NCBI RefSeq assembly: GCF_010587385.1
Contig: NZ_CP047475.1
Coordinates: forward strand, 682,001-746,000
Source: Vibrio astriarenae
GTDB lineage: Bacteria > Pseudomonadota > Gammaproteobacteria > Enterobacterales > Vibrionaceae
Reading direction: 5' to 3'
Length of the DNA: 64,000 bases
In this document: piece by piece, positions 58,135 through 64,000 of the stretch
How the letters are laid out: the number at the start of each line of letters is the position of its first letter
Numbering within the stretch: position 1 is the first letter of the stretch
Program-made: the position numbers and the translations under genes
Notes under the pieces: generated by a model
Databases searched by the model: none
Seen by the model: the letters and a program-made list of their open reading frames with translations, nothing else
Told to the model about the DNA's origin: nothing

Positions 58135-59022
58135 TTGAGCCAATGGGAAGGGATCACTGAATACGTGGCGGTTGTGGAAGAGCACAGCTTTACTAACGCT
58201 GCGCTAAGACTGAATACATCGGTTGCCAACGTCAGTCGTCGTATTAACGCGCTTGAAGAGAGGTTGGGGATCAAGCTACTAGTACGAACCACCAGGAAGG
58301 TATCCGTCACTGAAGCTGGTGCTATCTATTATCAACACTGTAAGCCACTTGTAGAGGGGCTATCCAATGCTGAGCTTGCGGTTAATCAACTGCAAGTGAG
58401 TCCGAAAGGTCGAATCAAGATGACGGCCCCAGTGACTTATGGCGAGCAGGTGATAGCGCCGTTGATGCATGAGTTTTTAATGACTTACCCTCATGTGGAT
58501 CTCGATCTCGTTTTATCGAACCAGAAGCAAGACCTCGTCGAGGAGGGGTTTGACCTTGCCATTCGCTTGGGACGCTTGGATGATTCAAGCATGATGGCTC
58601 GAAAGCTCCGCGACAGGCATATGTTTGTGTGTGCCAGCCCAGACTATATTCAACAATATGGCGAACCGTACTCTTTGTCTGAGTTGAAACACCATAACTG
58701 CTTGCAAGGCTCGACCCAATATTGGCGATTTGACGATCGAGGAAATGAGCGTCTAATACAAATTAAAGGGCGAATGCAGTGTAATAGTGGCTATGCTTTG
58801 CTCAACGCGGCTCTAAAAGGATTAGGCATTGTTCAACTTCCTGATTATTATGTGCAGCCTTATTTAGCCTCGGGTGAGTTAGTCGAGGCGCTGACTGATT
58901 ATCGAGGCAACAAAGAAGGGATTTGGGCGCTTTATCCCCAAAATCGTATGCTCACTTCAAAAGTGCGTACTTTGATAGACTATTTAGCGGCAAAAGTGAG
59001 TCGAGATAACCATGAATATTGA
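58135..59022 (+). CDS. LysR family transcriptional regulator
   Basis: This 295-residue regulator has an N-terminal winged helix (AALRLNTSVANVSRRINALE) and an effector-binding domain (MTAPVTYGEQVIAPLMHEF). Its divergence from frmA-fghA suggests it controls them, perhaps in response to formaldehyde or its adduct; this is inference. TTG 58135 has AAAGAG upstream at good spacing; GTG 58126 is the alternative. Its end overlaps tadA by 11 bases. Confidence 0.9.
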   Translation: MSQWEGITEYVAVVEEHSFTNAALRLNTSVANVSRRINALEERLGIKLLVRTTRKVSVTEAGAIYYQHCKPLVEGLSNAELAVNQLQVSPKGRIKMTAPVTYGEQVIAPLMHEFLMTYPHVDLDLVLSNQKQDLVEEGFDLAIRLGRLDDSSMMARKLRDRHMFVCASPDYIQQYGEPYSLSELKHHNCLQGSTQYWRFDDRGNERLIQIKGRMQCNSGYALLNAALKGLGIVQLPDYYVQPYLASGELVEALTDYRGNKEGIWALYPQNRMLTSKVRTLIDYLAAKVSRDNHEY

Positions 59023-59548
59023 TCAAGTGACCCCAATTTTTGATGAACAAGACAAACTGTTCATGCAAAAGGCAATGGAGCTGGCAGCTCAAGCTGAAGC
59101 GCTCGGTGAAGTACCTGTAGGGGCCGTGTTGGTCAAGGATGGAGAGATTATTGCTCAAGGCTACAATCGTTCGATTATTGACAACGATGCAACCGCACAT
59201 GCTGAAATTCAGACGCTGCGCCAAGCTGGAAAGTTGCTTGATAACTATCGTCTTCTTGATACCACACTATATGTCACTTTAGAGCCTTGTCCAATGTGCG
59301 CAGGGGCTTTGTTACACAGTCGTGTTAAGCGAGTAGTGTTTGGTGCCAGTGACTTAAAAGCCGGTGCTGCAGGTACGGTTCTTAACTTATTCAAAAGTGA
59401 TGCGGCTTTTCACTATGCACAAGTTGAAGGCGGGCTCATGGTGGACGAGTGTCGTGAGCAACTGCAAGCGTTTTTTAAGCGACGCCGTAAAGAGATCAAG
59501 GCACAAAAAGAAGCAAAACGTCTTCAAGAGCAGAATAAACAAGGGTAA
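59012..59548 (+). CDS. tadA: tRNA-specific adenosine deaminase TadA
   Basis: This 178-residue zinc deaminase converts A34 of tRNA-Arg(ACG) to inosine. The zinc site is H63 (TAHAEIQTLR, with proton-shuttle E65) and C93, C96 (PCPMCAGALLHSR). A basic tail (KAQKEAKRLQ) follows. It starts inside the LysR gene. Confidence 0.95.
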   Translation: MNIDQVTPIFDEQDKLFMQKAMELAAQAEALGEVPVGAVLVKDGEIIAQGYNRSIIDNDATAHAEIQTLRQAGKLLDNYRLLDTTLYVTLEPCPMCAGALLHSRVKRVVFGASDLKAGAAGTVLNLFKSDAAFHYAQVEGGLMVDECREQLQAFFKRRRKEIKAQKEAKRLQEQNKQG

Positions 59549-59858
59549 GAATAAAATAAGAGAGGGGAGGGTAGTTGCCCGAGCTTCTTTGTACCCGAGC
59601 AACGGCTTTGCTATCTAGCCCAACTCAACTTGATAAAAGTTGTACGTAAGTGTTATTACGTCGAATCAGTTTCTTTTTATTGTTCGCTAGGACACGCTTG
59701 CGGCGGTTAGCGGAAACTGTTTTGTTGAGGCGTTGAGATAGTCTTCTGCGTCTGAGCATACAAACCTCCATACTCAACTGCCATTGAATAATGGCAAACG
59801 ACTATCTTAGGCAATTAGGGTAATAACTCAAGAAAAATCGTTGCCGATATTCGTATTT
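59549..59858. other. Gap between tadA and mltF
   Basis: The 310-base gap holds one short minus-strand gene (59625-59759) and otherwise A/T-rich sequence. No clear terminator for tadA is seen. Confidence 0.6.
59625..59759 (-). CDS. 44-residue highly basic protein
   Basis: ATG 59759, with a strong ribosome site GGAGG seven bases upstream, opens 44 codons. The product begins MLRRRRLSQRLNKTVSANRR and has a further RKR and KKK; about one third of residues are Arg or Lys. It could bind nucleic acid or be membrane-active. The Shine-Dalgarno quality makes it likely to be translated. I do not recognise a family. It lies downstream of mltF on the same strand, 100 bases apart. Confidence 0.65.
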   Translation of the reverse strand: MLRRRRLSQRLNKTVSANRRKRVLANNKKKLIRRNNTYVQLLSS

Positions 59859-61421
59859 TTATTTCGTTGCTGCCTCAGAGTCATCAGCGCTTGATTGTTC
59901 TGCTGCTGAGCTATTTGGTTGCGCACCTGAAATGCTTCCTTCTGCGCCTGATATCGTACTTAGTGCTGCTGAAGTCACCGGCTCAATCACAGTGAACTCT
60001 TTGCTCTCGTCGCTTTCCAGTTCCGGGTGTTGTTCAACATGCCCGATAATGCTCTGGTAATAACGACGGATATTCTCAACATACTTCTGTGCTTCATCAC
60101 CGCGTGCGTAGCCATAGCGTGTTTGGCTATAGTATTTCTTCTGACGCAGTAGCGGCAGGCGCTCTTTGACATCCGCCCACGCATCAGGGTTTCCACCTTG
60201 CGCTCTGGTAAGTCGGCGCGCATCCATCATATGACCGTACCCAACATTATAAGAGGCTAGAGCAAACCAGATCTTTTCGTGCTCAGTCACACTGTCAGGA
60301 ATGCGCGCAACCATGCGACGCAAATATTCGGCGCCACCACGGATGGACTGTTCCGGGTCAAGTCGGTCAGAAACTCCGACACTTTTTGCTGTGGGCAGTG
60401 TTAGCATCATCATGCCACGAACGCCCGTTGGCGATTTTGCGTGTGGCTTCCAGTGAGACTCTTGGTACGCAAGCGCTGCGACCAAGCGCCAATCAAACTC
60501 GCCAGAGTACTTCTGAAATAGTGGTGCCCATTTGGGTAGAGTATTGTCCAGCGCTCGAATAAAGGCGCGAGTGTCCACATAGTCAAAACTACCAATGTGG
60601 CCGATATACTTCTCTTCAAGTTTGTCTAGGTAACCGCTTTGCTTGCGTTTACCAAAAAATTCAATCGTTAGTGCGTAGAGACTTTCATCGTCTGAACGTC
60701 TCAATAACCATGAAACGGGTTGGTCTTCAGTAAGCTCAAAAGCAATCGCTAGTTCAGGATAGATACGTTGTGAGAGGGACAGTTCTACCGAATCCGCGAC
60801 AGTAAATTGAATCTCACCGGTGGAGACCGCTTTAAGTAGTTGATTTACATCAGAATCAAGGTCAATCCAGAACTGGAAGCTTGGGTTAAGCTGCTTGATG
60901 CTGCTCAGACTGCGATTAAACTCGGCGTTATCGGCGATAGTGAGAGTGCTCTCTACATCACTCTCAGCCACCAGTTGCGGCAAGCGATCCACCAGTTGCC
61001 CAAGGTTACGTGGACGCCAGGTGCCTGTTTTGTAAACCACCTGTTGGCTGACATAGTAGTAAGCGGGGCCCGCGCGGTAAGGGGTGTTTTTTGCGCTTGC
61101 CTGAGTCAATCCTCCCGCAATAATGTCGATTTCGCCATTTTGTAATGCTGGGTAGAGGTTAGAGATGCGGTAAGCAGGTCGCATTTCGAGGCGAACGCCA
61201 AGCTCATCGGCGAATTCTCGAGCGAGTTCGTAGTCAAGCCCGGCAGGGCCATCAGGGCCAATGTAGTAAGAGAGTTGGTTGTTTAGTGTGCCGACGCGCA
61301 AGACGCCACGATCTTTAATCTCTTGAAGTTCGCTTTCCGGCGTAGAGTCGTACTGACAGCCACCAAGCAGCGCCAAACAGGATAGGGCAAGAACAAGAAA
61401 AGCTCGAGATTTTATCAACAT
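59859..61421 (-). CDS. mltF: Membrane-bound lytic murein transglycosylase F
   Basis: This 520-residue lipoprotein (lipobox LLGGC, Cys22) has an N-terminal solute-binding-protein-like domain (GVLRVGTLNNQLSYYIGPDG) and a C-terminal SLT domain with catalytic Glu in ALAYQESHWKPHAKSPTGVR. It cleaves peptidoglycan glycan strands, and the N-domain is thought to bind muropeptides. The Ser/Ala-rich C-tail is low complexity. Confidence 0.95.
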   Translation of the reverse strand: MLIKSRAFLVLALSCLALLGGCQYDSTPESELQEIKDRGVLRVGTLNNQLSYYIGPDGPAGLDYELAREFADELGVRLEMRPAYRISNLYPALQNGEIDIIAGGLTQASAKNTPYRAGPAYYYVSQQVVYKTGTWRPRNLGQLVDRLPQLVAESDVESTLTIADNAEFNRSLSSIKQLNPSFQFWIDLDSDVNQLLKAVSTGEIQFTVADSVELSLSQRIYPELAIAFELTEDQPVSWLLRRSDDESLYALTIEFFGKRKQSGYLDKLEEKYIGHIGSFDYVDTRAFIRALDNTLPKWAPLFQKYSGEFDWRLVAALAYQESHWKPHAKSPTGVRGMMMLTLPTAKSVGVSDRLDPEQSIRGGAEYLRRMVARIPDSVTEHEKIWFALASYNVGYGHMMDARRLTRAQGGNPDAWADVKERLPLLRQKKYYSQTRYGYARGDEAQKYVENIRRYYQSIIGHVEQHPELESDESKEFTVIEPVTSAALSTISGAEGSISGAQPNSSAAEQSSADDSEAATK

Positions 61422-61555
61422 GCAACCAACATCAGGATCGTTATTATTTGTTTAGGGTCTCTTTATATCAGCTCTTGAACCATGAGCAAAGTGTTACCCT
61501 TTTGAGCGAATTATTGGGTCTATCAAATTTAAACAGAGTGAAATGAAAAAAAATG

Positions 61556-61571
61556 ACGCAAACGGTTGCGT
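61556..61571 (+). promoter_or_regulatory. PurR box of purL
   Basis: ACGCAAACGGTTGCGT matches the PurR consensus ACGCAAACGTTTGCGT at 15 of 16 positions. It stands just upstream of the likely promoter (TATAAT, 61601-61606). It predicts purine repression. Confidence 0.88.
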
Positions 61572-61577
61572 TTGGTG

Positions 61578-61606
61578 TTACATCACAAAACCAATTGCTA
61601 TATAAT
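61578..61606 (+). promoter_or_regulatory. purL promoter
   Basis: A perfect TATAAT (61601-61606) has a weak -35 (TTACAT, 61578-61583) at 17-base spacing. The PurR box ends 6 bases upstream of that -35. The leader to ATG 61714 is about 100 bases. Confidence 0.65.
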
Positions 61607-61713
61607 GCGCACGCAAAAGGGAGATGAAATTGACATAGGTTCGACACTTTGACTTTAAGTGTTTGAATTTAGGCTAATTTTATCTTAATACATTGCATAA
61701 GAGACCTAAGCAC

Positions 61714-64000
61714 ATGAGAATTTTGCGTGGTTCCCCAGCTCTTTCTGAGTTTCGTGTAAACAAACTATTGGAACTTTGTCGTGAACAAGGCCTACCTGTA
61801 ACAGGTATCTACGCCGAGTTCATGCACTTTGCAGACCTGACAGCAGACCTAGATGATCAAGAAGTTGAGAAACTAGAGAAGTTGCTGACTTACGGTCCGA
61901 CAATTGAAGAGCATGCACCAGAAGGTCTTCTGCTTCTAGTGACTCCTCGTCCGGGTACGATCTCACCTTGGTCATCAAAATCAACAGATATCGCAAACAA
62001 CTGTGGTCTAGAAAAAGTGAAACGTCTAGAGCGCGGCACGGCATATTACGTTGAGTCATCTGCAGACCTTTCTGAAGAGCAAGTTCAAGCTGTTAAAGCA
62101 TTGATCCATGACCGCATGATGGAAGCGGTTTTCACTGAAATGGAACAAGCTGCCGCGCTATTCACTGTGGCTGAACCAGCACCTGTGGCTCACGTTGATA
62201 TTCTTGCTGGCGGTCGCGCAGCACTAGAAGAAGCGAACGTAACTTTAGGTTTAGCACTGGCTGAAGATGAAATTGACTACCTAGTAGAAAACTTCACTAA
62301 GCTAGGTCGTAACCCGAACGACATCGAACTAATGATGTTTGCTCAAGCAAACTCAGAGCACTGTCGTCACAAAATCTTTAACGCAGACTGGACGATCGAC
62401 GGCGTTGATCAAGAGAAGTCTCTGTTCAAGATGATCAAGAACACATTTGAAACGACACCTGATCACGTTCTATCTGCATACAAAGATAACGCAGCAGTAA
62501 TGACGGGTTCAAAAGTAGGTCGCTTCTTCCCTGATCCTGAGACTCGTCAATACAACTACCACAACGAAGATGCGCACATCCTAATGAAGGTTGAGACGCA
62601 CAACCACCCAACGGCAATCTCGCCGTGGCCTGGTGCTTCAACTGGTTCGGGCGGTGAAATCCGTGATGAAGGCGCAACAGGTATCGGTGGCAAGCCGAAG
62701 GCAGGTCTTGTTGGTTTCACCACTTCTAACCTACGTATTCCTGGTTTTGAGCAACCATGGGAAACAGATTTTGGTAAGCCAGGTCGCATCGTAAACGCAC
62801 TTGATATCATGCTAGAGGGTCCTCTAGGTGGTGCGGCATTCAACAACGAATTTGGTCGTCCAAACCTATTAGGTTACTTCCGTACGTACGAAGAGAAAGT
62901 GACTTCTCACGCGGGTGAAGAGATTCGTGGTTACCACAAGCCAATCATGATTGCTGGTGGTATGGGTAACATTCGTGATGAGCACGTTCAGAAGAAAGAG
63001 ATCCCAGTGGGTGCGAAGCTTATCGTACTTGGTGGTCCTGCAATGAACATCGGCCTTGGCGGTGGTGCAGCGTCTTCAATGGCGTCAGGTCAGTCTGCTG
63101 AAGATCTTGATTTTGCTTCTGTACAGCGTGAAAACCCAGAGATGGAGCGTCGTTGTCAGGAAGTGATCGACCGTTGTTGGCAGCTTGGTGAGAGCAACCC
63201 AATCGCGTTTATCCACGATGTGGGCGCAGGCGGTATCTCAAATGCACTACCAGAGCTGTGTGATGATGGCGAACGTGGTGGTTTATTCCAGCTACGCGAC
63301 GTACCGAATGACGAACTAAGCATGAGCCCACTTGAGATCTGGTGTAACGAATCTCAAGAGCGTTACGTAATGGCAGTAGCACCAGAGAATATGGAAGTAT
63401 TCGATGCAATCTGTAAGCGTGAACGTGCGCCTTACGCGGTTGTGGGTGTCGCTACTGAAGAGCGTCATCTAACACTAGAAGATTCTCACTTCGACAACAC
63501 GCCAATCGATATGCCAATGGATATCTTACTTGGTAAAACGCCGAAGATGCACCGTGATGCGAAAACGCTAAAAGTCGATAGCCCAGCGATTGCTCGTGAT
63601 GGTATCGAAATCAACGAAGCGGTTGATCGTGTTCTACGTCTTCCAACAGTGGCAGAGAAAACATTCCTGATCACTATCGGTGACCGCACGGTAACGGGCC
63701 TTGTGGCGCGTGACCAAATGGTCGGTCCATGGCAGGTGCCTGTAGCAAACTGTGCGGTAACCGCAGCAAGCTACGACTCTTACCACGGTGAAGCGATGTC
63801 TATGGGTGAGCGCACTCCAGTGGCACTTCTCGACTTTGGTGCTTCAGCACGCCTTGCGGTAGGTGAGTCTCTAACGAACATTGCAGCAACTGATATCGGT
63901 GACATCAAGCGCATCAAACTGTCAGCTAACTGGATGTCTCCAGCGGGTCACCCAGGTGAAGACGCAGGTCTTTACGAGGCGGTGAAAGCGGTAGGTGAAG
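61714..64000 (+). CDS. purL: Phosphoribosylformylglycinamidine synthase PurL (partial, N-terminal part)
   Basis: The frame opens at ATG 61714 ([19 protein letters not shown]) and runs off the right edge, giving 762 residues of a protein normally about 1290. It has the N-terminal PurS-like region ([13 protein letters not shown]), [20 protein letters not shown], and the ATP-binding [15 protein letters not shown]. The glutaminase domain is outside the window. It makes FGAM in purine synthesis, step four. No frameshift is seen. Confidence 0.96.
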   Translation, partial: MRILRGSPALSEFRVNKLLELCREQGLPVTGIYAEFMHFADLTADLDDQEVEKLEKLLTYGPTIEEHAPEGLLLLVTPRPGTISPWSSKSTDIANNCGLEKVKRLERGTAYYVESSADLSEEQVQAVKALIHDRMMEAVFTEMEQAAALFTVAEPAPVAHVDILAGGRAALEEANVTLGLALAEDEIDYLVENFTKLGRNPNDIELMMFAQANSEHCRHKIFNADWTIDGVDQEKSLFKMIKNTFETTPDHVLSAYKDNAAVMTGSKVGRFFPDPETRQYNYHNEDAHILMKVETHNHPTAISPWPGASTGSGGEIRDEGATGIGGKPKAGLVGFTTSNLRIPGFEQPWETDFGKPGRIVNALDIMLEGPLGGAAFNNEFGRPNLLGYFRTYEEKVTSHAGEEIRGYHKPIMIAGGMGNIRDEHVQKKEIPVGAKLIVLGGPAMNIGLGGGAASSMASGQSAEDLDFASVQRENPEMERRCQEVIDRCWQLGESNPIAFIHDVGAGGISNALPELCDDGERGGLFQLRDVPNDELSMSPLEIWCNESQERYVMAVAPENMEVFDAICKRERAPYAVVGVATEERHLTLEDSHFDNTPIDMPMDILLGKTPKMHRDAKTLKVDSPAIARDGIEINEAVDRVLRLPTVAEKTFLITIGDRTVTGLVARDQMVGPWQVPVANCAVTAASYDSYHGEAMSMGERTPVALLDFGASARLAVGESLTNIAATDIGDIKRIKLSANWMSPAGHPGEDAGLYEAVKAVGE

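Overview
The window is ordinary chromosomal DNA of a Vibrio or close Vibrionaceae relative. The evidence is a complete Na+-translocating NADH:quinone reductase operon (nqrA-F) with its maturation genes, an OmpK porin, vibrio-type oversized PstC and PstA permeases, a ChiRP-type minor pilin cluster beside tadA/mltF/purL, and moderate GC with uniform coding style. I see no rRNA, tRNA, CRISPR array, insertion sequence, prophage or recognisable horizontally acquired island. Genes are densely packed on both strands, and most intergenic gaps hold a hairpin terminator or an operator that can be read by eye.

Layout. 1-3 kb: the tail of an unknown gene, then trhP-yfhL (tRNA U34 hydroxylation and a ferredoxin) and rdgC on the minus strand. 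3-16 kb: a phosphate block made of phoB-phoR and a PstS-like binding protein, ppx-ppk on the minus strand, and divergent pstC-pstA-pstB-phoU. Pho boxes stand before phoB and pstC, with a weaker one before ppk. 15.7-17 kb: cutC and yebG, the latter behind a LexA box. 17-26.6 kb: recC, recB, recD. 26.6-28.4 kb: an unannotated 59-residue ORF and argA behind tandem ARG boxes. 28.5-34.2 kb: a DUF2850-like gene with mltA, then tcdA-csdE facing panE-yajL-csdA, with an 8-copy heptamer repeat between the convergent groups. 34.3-35.4 kb: ompK and a control region with two CRP-like sites and PurR/CytR-like palindromes.

35.4-38.7 kb: a compact four-gene operon of a lone LON-substrate-binding-domain protein, a four-repeat DUF4397-like lipoprotein, an ECF sigma factor and a ChrR-type zinc anti-sigma factor with all expected metal ligands. 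This is the least explained part of the window. 38.7-43 kb: ampG, a periplasmic cyclophilin, yajG, rlmG and divergent bolA. 43-50.6 kb: nqrABCDEF, then apbE and nqrM, which install FMN and support assembly of the same complex. 50.7-54.1 kb: minor pilin genes (pilE divergent from fimT-pilW-pilX-like-pilV). The PilX-like protein is unusually large and lacks Glu5, as expected for a tip subunit. 54.3-61.4 kb: an AbgT-family transporter, the glutathione-dependent formaldehyde genes frmA and fghA with a divergent LysR regulator that overlaps tadA, a 44-residue very basic protein, and mltF. 61.7 kb to the end: the first two thirds of purL behind a nearly perfect PurR box.

No single wholly new system stands out. 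The most promising leads are the LON/DUF4397/sigma/ChrR operon, the large PilX-like tip candidate, the extended PstC/PstA pair, the ompK control region, and three small ORFs (before recB, after recD, beside mltF). Calls rest on motif and family recognition by eye; no database search was run.
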